Source: JAPPHA01 sp963662705 (GTDB taxonomy: Bacteria; Pseudomonadota; Alphaproteobacteria; Rhodobacterales; Rhodobacteraceae). Taken from it: a DNA stretch of 64,000 nucleotides. The stretch lies in assembly GCA_963662705.2 (NCBI GenBank), contig OY759767.1, forward strand, positions 1,674,001 through 1,738,000. The letters are read 5' to 3'. A program made the position numbers and the translations under genes. Position 1 is the first letter of the stretch. Every line of letters begins with the position of its first letter. This document shows positions 10,055 through 20,706 of the stretch, one piece after another. The notes beneath the pieces are model-generated. The model saw nothing but the letters and a program-made list of their open reading frames with translations. It was not told where the DNA came from and made no database searches.

Positions 10055-10303
10055 TCACTCAACTTCTCTTTCTACCGATTCGGCAGTCTCGATCAGGATG
10101 CGCGTCTCGACGAGGATGGGACGGAATTGTTCCCGGGCCGGTTCGGAAAATTCCTCGTCGATGTCCTCGGGCCGGGGTGCATCATCGGGAATCGAACAGG
10201 ATACCACCAGGAAAGCCGCAACCAGTGAAATCGTTCTGATCAAGACAGGTAAGCTCGGAAACGCTCTTTGCAGTCCGCAGGAGATTAGCTTGCACGATCT
10301 CAC
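10055..10303 (-). CDS. small putative lipoprotein
   Basis: A frame of up to 82 codons encodes a hydrophobic segment ending in a lipobox-like LVVSC (VLIRTISLVAAFLVVSC) followed by an acidic, soluble tail of about 45 residues. This suggests an envelope lipoprotein. The listed start is a GTG without a good ribosome-binding site; a TTG at MIRTISLVAAFL may be the real start, giving about 60 residues. I do not recognise the family, and the gene may be spurious. Confidence 0.4.
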   Translation of the reverse strand: MRSCKLISCGLQRAFPSLPVLIRTISLVAAFLVVSCSIPDDAPRPEDIDEEFSEPAREQFRPILVETRILIETAESVEREVE

Positions 10304-10968
10304 ACTGCAAGAGAATCACGATCTGACGCCTCCGGAACAGGGATCAGAGAATTCAGCCCAATATTAATTAAAATTACATTAAAATAGACACCTTTTATAT
10401 GAAACATTTATCTACAAAGCCATTCCGGTTGGTATAACCGCACTTGACGGCTCGCCGTTGCGCAGTGGGCAGCCGATGCAAGCAATACGGGATTCGATTG
10501 GCGGTCTGGCCGATGGAGTCGAGCGACTCCAGCGAGGGACGGAGGAGTTCTTTGATTACGATTTCAACCCCCGCCCCCCCGAAGCAGCCGTCGGTTAGCG
10601 CGGCGACGGGGCGAGGCGTCGCGGGTGCGGGGCAGGCGGGTGTCGGGTGACGTAGAGTGCCAGCGATCGTCCCTCGTGCGGACGGCTCGGAAGCGGGTCG
10701 AGTCCTGCGCCACCGCCACGCGCGGGCAATTTGGCAATAACGTCGCGTTCCCTGGCGGACTCCCAGGGGTGTCGAGGCCGCACCGGCGGCTGGAGGTGTG
10801 GCGCGTGGCGCCGATTCACCGCCAGGGCGCTTTCGCCGGCAATCGGCCGTTTCCGCGCGGTTTTCGCGCGGGCAGGGACTTCACTTCGCCGACGCGGAGC
10901 GAGCATCCTGCCTGCGTCCCGCGAAACCGCCCCTCCCGTGGTCCGGACGTGCGAGCACGCAGTGCGCC
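10304..10968. promoter_or_regulatory. upstream region of the giant adhesin with an AT-rich tract
   Basis: A roughly 85-base AT-rich tract (about 10358-10440, containing ATTAATTAAAATTACATTAA) contrasts sharply with the GC-rich surroundings. It lies about 530 bases upstream of the giant surface-protein start. It is a plausible promoter or nucleoid-protein binding region. The stretch from 10441 to 10968 is GC-rich with no recognised gene. Confidence 0.35.
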
Positions 10969-13900
10969 ATGAGCCGCGGGCGTCTCCAAGGAACGGCCCG
11001 CCGGCTGGCCGGGCTGCGGCGACCGCTTTTCTGCGTGGCCGGCGCTCTCGCCCTGGCGTTGCTCGCGCCGCCGGTCTCCCCACACGACGACGACAAGCCC
11101 GGCGTGCCGCGGGCGCCCGCCTCCATGCCCGTGAGCGTGGGCGACGGCAGCATCACCATCCGGTGGAATGCGCCGTTGGAGGACGGCGGTTTCCCGATCA
11201 CTGCTTACAGTTTCCAGTGGCAGGAGGACGGTAGAGCCCAGTCGACCTTTCGCGGGGCTTTCACAGATGTCGGAGACCCACAGCCCTACGAGTGGACGCG
11301 CTCCGGCCTCACCAACGGCGGAAAGTACCGGTTCTCGGTTTGGGCCGATAACGGCCGGCATGAAGGCGATCCCCTAAATTACTACCCGGTGATCCCCGGC
11401 TCTCCCGACCCGCCCGGCGACTTCCGCGTCAACCGGAAGACCGGCAGCGAGGCGACCCTCTTGTGGAGCGAGCCCGACGGCAACGGGGCCGTGGTCACCG
11501 GTTACGAGTACGAGGTAGTCCCCGCGGGCGGGGGCGGCACCCCTTCCTGGACCGCCTTCGACGATGACGACGTGGCCCAGTGCGATGATGGCCAGGGCAA
11601 CTTCACGGAGTGCTACACCGTGTCCGGCCTGACGGCGGGCACAGTGTACGAGATCCGGCTGCGGGCCGTGAACAGCCGCGGCGCCGGTCTTCCCACCGAC
11701 CCGGAGACTGCCGAGGCCGGCACCCCCGACCCGCCCGACGACTTCCGCGTCATTCGGAAGAGCGTCAGCGAGGTGATCCTGGCCTGGAGCGAGCCCGACG
11801 GCAACGGGGCCGCGGTCACCGGGTACGAGTACGAAGTTGACCCCGCGGTCGGAGGTGGCGCCCCTTCCTGGACCGCCATCGACGTGGCCCTGTGCAAGGA
11901 CGGCCAGGGCAACTTCACGGAGTGCTACACCGTGTCCGGCCTGACCGCGGGCACTGCGTACAAGTTCAGGATGCGAGCCCTGAACATCCGCGGCGTCGGC
12001 ACTTCCACCGACCCGGAGACCGCTACGGCCGGCACCCTCCGGGAGGTCGGTCCTCCCGGCCTGCCCCGAGCGCCCGCATCGAACCCGGTGGACGTGGGCG
12101 ACGGCAGCATCACCATCCGATGGAACGCGCCGTTGGAAGACGGCGGTGACCCGATCGTCAGGTACGGTTTCCAGTGGCAGAAGGACGGTGACACCCAGAC
12201 GACCTTTCCAGGGGCTTTCTGGAATGTCGGAGCCTCACAACCCTACGAGTATACGCGCTGGGGCTTCACCAACGGTGCGAAATACAGGTTCGGCGTGCGG
12301 GCGGAAAACAGCAAGTTCGACGGCGATTTCCTCAACTACTACGACCTGATACCGGGAACTCCGAGGGTGCCGGGGAACTTCGCCATCACGCTGGAGAGCA
12401 ACGGCGGGGTGACCCTGTCCTGGAGCGAGCCGGACAACAACGGGGCCGCCATCACGGGGTACGACTACGCGGCGAACGCCGTCGGCGCAACCAGTACTGC
12501 CTGGAACTCCATCACGGCCGCCGACGTATCCAAGTGCACGGACAGCGAGGGCAACGCCAGGGAGTGCTACACGGTGTCTGGCCTGACCATGGGTACGGCG
12601 TACGAGTTCCGGATACGCGGCAAGAACAGCCGCGGCGCCGGTCCGCCCACCGACGCCAGGACCGGCACGCCGCGCGCCACCCCCGACCGGCCGGTGCCCG
12701 AGCACGACCCGTCCGGACACGACGAACAGGCCCTCCTGCACTGGGCGCCGCCCGCGAACAACGGAGCGGCCATCACCGGGTACCAGATCCAGCAGCGGTC
12801 TCGGGAAAAGTCGGCCACGTCCTGGCCCGGCTGGCCCACCACCTGGACGGACCTGGCCCTCGGCGACCTCACCGACTACACCACCGACGACAACCGGATC
12901 CACCGGAGCTACACCGTCACCGGCCTCACCAACGGCAAGGAGTACGAGTTCAGGATCCGGGCCGTGAACGTGGCCGGGCCGAGCCGTCCTGCCTGCGATC
13001 CGTGCTCCGGCTCGAACCTACCCTACCCGACCGTCAAGGCCTTCCCCGCCGGCAAGCCGATCTCGGCGACAACCCATGTCCGTTGGAGCCCGGGCGACCG
13101 GTCGCTGACCGTCGGGTGGATCCCGCCGGACCCCAACGGCAGTCCCCTCACCCAGTATGCGTCCAGGGTCTGGGACCATAGCGGTGACCTGGACGACGCC
13201 ACCTGCGTCATCATCCCCCTGAGCGCACCCGCCAGCGTCGGGAACGACCGGCTTCAGTACGAGATCACGAAGACCGGGCAGGTCACGGTGTCCGGACAGG
13301 ACAAGGACTGCCCTGAGCTGCTGCCCGAGACCTCCGGCCAACTGGAAGAGCTGAAGAACGGGCAAAAGTACTACGCGGAACTCTGGGCCTTCAACGGCGA
13401 GGGCAAGACCCGCCTGAACTGGTGGGTCCACGAAATCTACCCCCGACCCGAGCTGGGCATTTCCGACGCCGCGTCCGCGGTGTGGGAGGGCGAGAGCGCC
13501 TCGAAGAGCCTGGAGTTCGCCGTGACCCAGAGCGCGCCCAGCAAGCGGGCGGTCACGGTCAAGTACCGGACCGGCGATCCATCGGACACCTCCCTCGCGA
13601 AGGCCACCGCCGGCGATGACTACACCGCCATTTCCGACACCACCCTGACTTTCGCCGCCAACGCCACCGGCGATGATCTGACGCAGAAGGTGACCGTGCA
13701 AATCAAGGACGACACGGTCGACGAGGACGAAGAGCATCTTGCGGTCGAGTTGCACACGCCTACCGACGCCGTCATCACCGACGACGAGGGAATCGGCACG
13801 ATCCGAGACGACGAAGGCCTCACGGACATCTGCGCCCGCACCGACCAGGTGAAGACGGCCATCCTCGCCGCAACGCCCACCGACGAACCGTGCCAGTGGG

Positions 13901-16900
13901 TCGATCCGGCCGAGCTGGCCGCCATCACGTCGCTGACCATCGGCCCCGACAACAACCTGACCGCGTTGAAGTCGGGTGACTTCGCGGGCATGACGGGGCT
14001 CGAGGAGCTGGTTGTCAAGGGGAACTCCAGCCTGTCCGGCTTGCCGTCGGACCTGTTCGCGCCGCTCTCCGCCCTCACCGAACTCAACCTGCAGAACAAC
14101 GCATTCACGGCGCTGCCCGGCGCGTTGACCGGTCTGAGCGCTTTGGCGAAGGGCCGCATCGACGAGTTGTTCCTCGGCGGCAACCCCTTTGCCCCGTACT
14201 CCGGCATATCGCTGACCGACCTGACCGGCCTGGACATCCTGGACGTGCCGACGTTCGACGCCGCGACCATTTCAGACCGGACCTGGGCGCCCGGCACCGC
14301 CATCTCCGACGTGACGCTGCCGGCGGCGCAGTGGGGCGACACGCCGTACACCTACACCCTGACCACCGGCACCTTCCCGCCCGGCCTGTCCTTCAACGCC
14401 GCGACCCGCAAGCTCACCGGCACGCCGACCACCCCCGGCGAGCACGAGATGACCTACGTCGTGCAGGACAACAGCACGCCGGACGCGAGCCACCCCGACC
14501 GGGCCACCCTGACGTTCACCATACTGATCGACGTTGCGCCGTCCTTCGCCAACGATGCCGCCGTGGCGGACCAGACCTACGTGAAGGACGAGGCCATCGC
14601 CGCGCTCGAACTGCCCGAGGCGACGGGCGGGAACGGCGATTTGAACTATGCGCTCGCCTGCGCTGCGGGGACCTCGGGGTGCGCCACCGACTCTGGCCTG
14701 CCCCCGGGCCTGTCGTTCGACGCCGATGACCGAGAGCTTGAGGGCACGCCGACGACGTCCGGCACGTACGCCATGGAGTACGCCGTGACCGACGCCGACG
14801 GCAACGTGGCCGCCAGCGACGCCGACACGCTCACATTCACCATCACGGTGGAAGACGACGTTGCGCCGTCGTTCGGGACGAAGACGGTGGACGATCAGAC
14901 CGTGGTGGCGCAATTCGCGATGGCGGACTTCCAGCTCCCCGAGGCGACGGACGGGAACGGGACGCTGACCTACGCGCTGGCGTGCGCGGCGGGCGCCACG
15001 GGCTGTACCGGCATTCCCGCGCTGCCTCCCGGCCTGAGCTTCGATGCGGCGACCCGCACCCTCAGCGGAACACCGACCGCCACGGGGACGACCTCTCTCA
15101 CCTACACCGTCACCGACTCGGACGCCAACACCGCCACCACCGACACAGACTCGCTCACCTTCGACATTACGGTAGAGAACGACGCCGCGCCGTCGTTCGG
15201 GACGGAGACGGTGGACGACCAGACCGTGGTGGCACAATTCTCCATGGAGGACCTCCAGCTCCCCGAGGCGACGGATGGGAACGGGACGCTCACCTACGCG
15301 CTTGAGTGCGCGACGGGGGCAACCGGATGCACCGGCACCCCGGCGTTGCCCCCGGGTCTGAGCTTCGATGTGGCCACCCGCACCCTCGGCGGGACACCGA
15401 CCGCCACGGGAACGACCTCGCTCACCTACACTGTCACCGACTCGGACGCCAACACCACCGCCACCGACGCCGACACGCTCACCTTCGACATTACGGTGGA
15501 GAACGACGCCGCGCCGTCGTTCGGGACGCAGACGGTGGCGGACCTGGGCGAGGTTGCGCAGATCGCCATGGCGGACCTGGTGCTGCCCGCGGCGACGGGC
15601 GGCAACGGGACGCTGACCTACGCGCTGGCGTGCGCGGCGGGCGCCACGGGCTGTACCGGCACTCCCGCGCTGCCTCCGGGCCTGAGCTTCGATGCGGCCA
15701 CCCGCACCCTTGGCGGCACGCCGACCAACACGGGAACGACGACGCTCACCTACACCGTCACCGACACGGACACCAACACCGCCGCCACCGACGCCGCCAA
15801 GCTCGACTTCGACATCACCGTGGACGCCAACCAGGCGCCCACCGCCGACGCCGGCGTGGCGCAGACGGTGCTCGAGGGCGTCACCGTCACCCTGGACGGC
15901 TCGGGGAGCCGCGACCCCGAGGGCCAGGCCCTCGCCTACGCCTGGACGGCTCCGGCGGGGGTCACGCTGTCGGACACCGCGGCGGCCGCGCCCACCTTCA
16001 CCGCGCCCACGCTGGGCTCCGATGCCGACTACACCTTCACCCTCGTCGTCAACGACGGGGTTCAGGATTCGCCCCAGGCCTCGGTCACCATCGCGGTGGA
16101 GGTCGACGTTGCGCCGTCCTTCGGGACGCAGACGGTGGCGGACCTGGGCGAGGTTGCGCAGATCGCCATGGCGGACCTGGTGCTGCCCGCGGCGACGGGC
16201 GGCAACGGGACGCTGACCTACGCGCTGGCGTGCGCGGCGGGTTCCGCGGGCTGTACCGGCACTCCCGCGCTGCCTCCCGGCCTGAGCTTCGATGCGGCCA
16301 CCCGCACCCTCGGCGGCACGCCGACCAACACGGGAACGACGACGCTCACCTACATCGTCACCGACACGGACACCAACACCGCCGCCACCGACGCCGATTT
16401 GCTCACCTTCGACATTAAGGTGGAGAACGACGCCGCGCCGTCGTTCGGGACGGAGACGGTGGCGGACCAGACCGCGGTGGCGCACATTGCCATTTCGGAT
16501 CTGGTGCTGCCCGAGGCGACGGACGGGAACGGGACGCTGACCTACGCACTGGCGTGCGCGGCGGGCGCCACGGGCTGTACCGGCACTCCCGCGCTGCCTC
16601 CCGGCCTGAGCTTCGATGTGGCCACCCGCACCCTCGGCGGAGCACCGACCGCCATCGGGACGACGTCGCTCACCTACACCGTCACCGACGCCGACACCAA
16701 CACCGGCACCGCGGACACCGACTCGCTCGGCTTCGACATCACCGTGGACGCCAACCAGGCGCCCACCGCCGTTGCCGGCACGGCGCAGACGGTGGTCGAG
16801 GGCGACACCGTCACCCTGGACGGCTCGGGGAGCCGCGACCCCGAGGGCCAGGCCCTCGCCTACGCCTGGACGGCTCCGGCGGGGGTCACGCTGTCGGACA

Positions 16901-19713
16901 CCTCGGCGGCCGCGCCCACCTTCACCGCGCCCACGCTGGGCTCCGACGCCGACTACACCTTCACCCTCGTCGTCAACGACGGGGTTCAGGATTCGCCCCA
17001 GGCCTCGGTCACCATCGCGGTGGAGGTCGACGTTTCGCCGTCGTTCGGGATGGAGATGGTGGACGACCAGAGGTACACGGAGAACTTCGTGATTTCGGAT
17101 CTCGTGCTTCCCAAGGCGACGGAGGGCAACGGGACGCTGACCTACGCGCTGGCGTGCGCGGCCGGGGCGACCGGGTGCACCGGCACTCCTGCGCTGCCTC
17201 CGGGCCTGAGCTTCGATGAGGCCACCCGCACCCTCAGCGGGACCCCAACCGTGATCGGGACGACATCGATGACCTATACGGTTACCGACGCTGACGACAA
17301 CACCGCCACCTCCGACACCGACACGCTCAGCTTCGACATCACCGTGGGCGCCAACCAGGCGCCCATCGCCGACGCCGGCCCCGACCGAACCGTGTTCGAG
17401 GGCGTCACCGTCACCCTGGACGGCTCGGGGAGCAGCGACCCCGAGGGCCAGGCCCTCTCCTACGACTGGGACCCCCCGCCCGGCGCCGTGCTGGGGAACG
17501 CCGATCAGGCCCGTCCGAGCTTTACTGCGCCTGCAGTCGATTCCGACAAAGACTTCGAGTTCACCTTGGAGGTGAGCGACGGCGTGCACACCTCGGCGCC
17601 CGACTCGGTCACCATCACGGTGGAGGACGACGTTGTGCCATCCTTCGGGACGGAGACAGTCTCCGATCAGACGTACACGGAAACCATCGCCATCACCACG
17701 CTCGAGCTGCCCGAGGCGACGGGGGGCAACGGGGCACTCACCTACGCGCTCGCCTGCGCCACGGGAACCTCGGGCTGTACCGGCACTCCCGCGCTGCCTC
17801 CCGGCCTGAGCTTCGACGCTGACGACCGGGAGCTCATGGGCACCCCCGGCACCCCTGGCACCTACTCCATGGAGTACACCGCCCGCGACGCCGACGCCAA
17901 CACCGCCGCCACCGACGCCGCCAGGCTCACCTTCACCATCACCGTCCAGACCGCGGAACCGGGGCCGCCCGGTAACTTCGCGGCCGCCGGCGGCCACGGC
18001 GAGGTCACGCTGACGTGGTCCCCGCCCGCCCACACCGGCACGTCGGCGATCCTCCGCTACGAGTACGAGCAGGACGGCGGCGTCTGGACCGCCATCACCA
18101 ACAGCGCCCCCGGCGAGGCCAACGCGGCGTCCTGGACCGTCGCGGGCCTCGACAACGGTCGGACCTACGCCTTCCGGCTGAGGGCGGTGAACGGCGCCGG
18201 CGCCGGGGCTCCGACAAATTCGGTGACCGCCGCGATGGCCCCCGGCCGGCCGGACGCACCGGGGCTTGCGGCCGGCAACGAGGCGCTGATGGTGACCTGG
18301 ACCGCCCCCGCCGGCGACGGCGGCTCGGCGGTCACGGCCTACGACGTCCGGTACCGCAAGTCGGGCGCGAGCACCTGGACGACGGTGGACAACGCATGGA
18401 CCTCGGGCACACTCGAGTACACGATCGGGAGCCTCGTCAACCACACCGCGACCGACGACACCGCCTACGAGGTACAGGTCCGGGCGGTGAACGCCCAGGG
18501 CGACGGGGCGTGGTCCGCCACGTCCACGGCGAGGGCCGGCCCGCCCGGCAAGCCGGCCATCGGCACCATCGAGAGTGGCGACGGGCAACTGACGGTGTCC
18601 TGGAACGCACCGGCCTGGGGCGGCGTCGCGACGAGCTATGACCTCCGGCACCGCCCGGCCGGCGGCATCTGGACGACGGTCGATCCGGCCTGGACCTCGG
18701 GCACGCACGAATACACCATCGGGAGCCTCGTCAACGGCACCGCCTACGAGGTCGAGGTGCGCGCCGTCAACGGCGCGGGCGACGGCCCCTGGTCCGACAC
18801 GGCGACGGAGACCCCGGCCACGGTGCCCGGCAAGCCGGCCATCACTGCGGTGACCCCTCGCGACGAGGCCCTGAAGCTCAAGTGGAGCGCCCCGTCCAGC
18901 GACGGCGGCTGGACCATCACGCGCTACGAGATCGCCTACCGGAAGACCACGGAATCGAACTGGGAGACAGTCGATTTCGACTGGCAGCCCGGGAAGGCGC
19001 TGACCACCACGATTGACGGCCTGACGAACGGTGTCGATTACTGGGTCACGATCCGTGCATGGAATGGACAGGGTTACGGTCCGTGGTCCGACACGTTGTC
19101 GGGAACGCCGTCGAAGTCCGCGCCGGACGCGCCGGCGAAACCCGGAATCACGGCGGTTGACGCACACCTGACCGTGTCGTGGTCGCCGCCGGACTACGAC
19201 GGCGGCTCGCCGATTACGGCCTACGACGTCCGGTACCGCAAGCATCCATGTTTGGAGTCAACGGTTTTTTTGAGGCTGAAAGGCATTTTTTCATGCCTCA
19301 TTCCGAGCGTTTCCCCGGGTTTTCCACAGCGTGAATCGGCCCCGTTGGCGACAACCCGAGGCCCCATCCCGCGCCAGGTCCGGCGATCGCGCCGGCGGCA
19401 CAGCCCAGCTTGGCCCGTGTGTTCGTCGACCTCCTTCCGACCGCCTCAGCCGGTCGGTGCCGGGGACAGTTCAACCGTCCACGTTCGATCGTCGCGAAGC
19501 AAGACGTTGGCGAGGATCACGAGTTTGCGCATGACCGCAACGAGCGCCACCTTGTGGTGTTTCCCCCGAGCCTTCAGCCGGTCATACAAGGCCTTCAACT
19601 CCGGATTGTACTTCGTCGCTGCCAAGGCCGCCATGTACAGGACATCGCGCGGCCGGCGGCGCCCGCCCCGGATATGCCGGGATTTGGACGACTGGCCACT
19701 CTCCTGCGCATAG
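10969..19713 (+). pseudogene. 5' part of giant repeat autotransporter, interrupted by IS110 element
   Basis: The native reading frame runs to 19242, then continues into the insertion for 157 codons to a stop at 19713, giving 2,914 residues as it stands. I chose the ATG at 10969 because it begins a signal peptide (basic MSRGRLQGTARRLAGLRRP, hydrophobic core VAGALALALLAPP). An in-frame GTG at 10798 adds only basic, unstructured sequence. Domains in order: several fibronectin type III domains (about residues 45-820), a Calx-beta domain (LGISDAASAVWEGESA to VDEDEEHLAVEL), a leucine-rich stretch (TSLTIGPDNNLTALKSGDF), then cadherin/putative-Ig domains (ALPPGLSFDAATRTLSGTPT) mixed with PKD-like domains (VTLDGSGSRDPEGQAL), and again four and a half fibronectin domains. 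Likely an exported adhesin; without the 3' part it has no barrel. Confidence 0.85.
14551..17945 (+). repeat. diverged cadherin/Ig and PKD-like repeats, first half of adhesin
   Basis: Roughly 300-base units encode putative-Ig (He_PIG-like) domains with the recurring core LPPGLSFDAATRTL and TYTVTDSDANT, interspersed with PKD-like units. The copies differ at many positions, unlike the array after 20881. However the stretch about 15508-16400 is almost identical to the 600-base unit of the downstream array, so it is either the source of that array or has been homogenised with it. Confidence 0.8.
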
Positions 19714-20399
19714 GGTGCCACACCGATGAGCGCCGCCGCCTGGCGGTTCTCCAGGGTCCCCAGTTCGGGCATCCAGCACATGAAGGCGGCAGCGGTGATC
19801 GGGCCGACACCGGCGATCGAGGTCAGGATCTCGAAAATCCTCCGGGGCTCCGGATCGTCCTCGATCCGGGCCCGGATCCGGTCTTCGAGTGCGTCAATCG
19901 CCACCGTGACGGCGCCCACGGCCTCGGCACCGGCTGCGACCGCCTCCCTGTGGGTGACCTCGCGTCCGGTACCGTTCAGTGCCGTCCGGGCATCGACAAG
20001 CTGCTCCCGCATGACCAAAAGGTCGGAGAGTTCGTCCACGAACGCGCTGAGCGGCGCGGTGGGCGCAGCCGCGTCGGACAGGATCCGGCCATAGGCCGCA
20101 AGGATCCGCGCATCGACCCGGTCGGTCTTCGCAAGCTCGCCGAGAGCCTTGGCAAAGTCCCGGCTCTGCCGCGGATTGATCACAAAGACCGCGAAGCCCC
20201 GATCATGCAGCGACCGGTGCACCCCGCGGTGAATCCGCCCTGTTGCCTCCATGACCACCCGCGTGACCGCGCATCGCCGCAGCCAGTTGGCGAGGGCACA
20301 GAAGCCCGTCCTGTCATTCGCGAACGTCCTGTCGACGCCGTCCACATGAACATCCAGGACGGCCTTGCTGACATCCACACCTGCGATTACCATCGTCAT
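19446..20399 (-). CDS. IS110-family DEDD transposase (bridge recombinase)
   Basis: The 317-residue enzyme begins MTMVIAGVDVSK; the frame is open further upstream, but that part overlaps the predicted guide RNA. The RuvC-like DEDD residues are visible as D9 (GVDVSK), E51 (VVMEATG), D93 and D96 (AKTDRVDAR). The C-terminal Transposase_20 domain carries SIAGVGPITAAAFM and a GQSSKSRHIRGGRRRPRD segment that includes the candidate catalytic serine region. Known family members recombine a circular donor with a target using a bridge RNA. The Shine-Dalgarno-like GGAGCGAGAGG just before the ATG lies inside the 3' arm of the predicted RNA stem, suggesting translation is influenced by RNA folding. Confidence 0.95.
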   Translation of the reverse strand: MTMVIAGVDVSKAVLDVHVDGVDRTFANDRTGFCALANWLRRCAVTRVVMEATGRIHRGVHRSLHDRGFAVFVINPRQSRDFAKALGELAKTDRVDARILAAYGRILSDAAAPTAPLSAFVDELSDLLVMREQLVDARTALNGTGREVTHREAVAAGAEAVGAVTVAIDALEDRIRARIEDDPEPRRIFEILTSIAGVGPITAAAFMCWMPELGTLENRQAAALIGVAPYAQESGQSSKSRHIRGGRRRPRDVLYMAALAATKYNPELKALYDRLKARGKHHKVALVAVMRKLVILANVLLRDDRTWTVELSPAPTG

Positions 20400-20400
20400 T

Positions 20401-20590
20401 GTCCTCTCGCTCCTACTCTCGTGATGATCCGGTTCTTGACCCAGGCATCCATTCAGGACGCGAGGGGACGAAGGGAGGACGGGCCGACCACGCTTGCGGA
20501 CGGTTCCCGTGAACCCAGTCGGAATCGGTCCGACCCGCCCTGCGGAGCAAAGCTCCACTGTCCCCTCCCCGAGCTCGGGGAGGGGACCCC
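20401..20590 (-). ncRNA. predicted IS110 bridge RNA with target and donor loops
   Basis: Read 5'-3' on the minus strand: a perfect 28-nt palindrome (20587-20560), a small hairpin GGAGC-TTT-GCTCC, then two internal loops. Target loop: UCCGACU (20523-20517) on the left and CCGCAAG (20499-20493) on the right around a GGUUC/GAACC hairpin. Donor loop: AUGGAUGC (20452-20445) on the left and ACGAG (20422-20418) on the right, closed by a stem of about 13 pairs (arms GUCCCCUCGCGUCCU and AGGAGCGAGAGGAC). The left guides equal the top strand left of the core and the right guides are complementary to the right side, for both the real target (CCCGA-CT-TGCGG) and the element-end junction (ATGGATG-CT-CGTAT). 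Ends are estimates; no promoter is assigned. Confidence 0.75.
20560..20587. repeat. perfect 28-bp palindrome in IS110 left end
   Basis: The arm GTCCCCTCCCCGAG is followed directly by its exact reverse complement. It lies at the 5' side of the predicted bridge RNA and could be its first stem-loop or a barrier to read-through transcription into the element. Confidence 0.85.
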
Positions 20591-20706
20591 AGCGACAGGA
20601 TACCCCACCTGCGCATGCGCGGCAGGTTTAAGTTTTCCACAGGTCGCGCGATTCCAACCTGTGCATAACTCTATAGACATGGGTATCATGGGAGGGTTTA
20701 TACGAG

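Larger units (their letters stand above)
19243..20706 (-). mobile_element. IS110-family insertion (IS110 group)
   Basis: A 1,464-bp insertion in the adhesin. The ends were set by comparing both flanks with the paralogous fibronectin repeat at 18331-18390: the uninterrupted sequence reads CGGTACCGCAAGTCGGGC, and the insertion lies after AAG with a repeated AG at each junction (19241-19242 and 20705-20706). On the element's own strand this is a CT core dinucleotide, as in IS621. There are no terminal inverted repeats, normal for this family. Contents: transposase (19446-20399), about 300 bases of upstream non-coding sequence with a predicted bridge RNA, and about 200 bases downstream. Length is a multiple of three, so exact excision restores the host frame. 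Confidence 0.9.

Noticed and set aside
10180..10200. tRNA T-loop-like GGGAATCGAACAGG
   Set aside because: No matching acceptor, D or anticodon arms; chance similarity within the lipoprotein frame.
14272..19245. 1,657-codon minus-strand frame opposite the first half of the adhesin
   Set aside because: Shadow frame from codon bias and repeats; no domains or ribosome-binding site.
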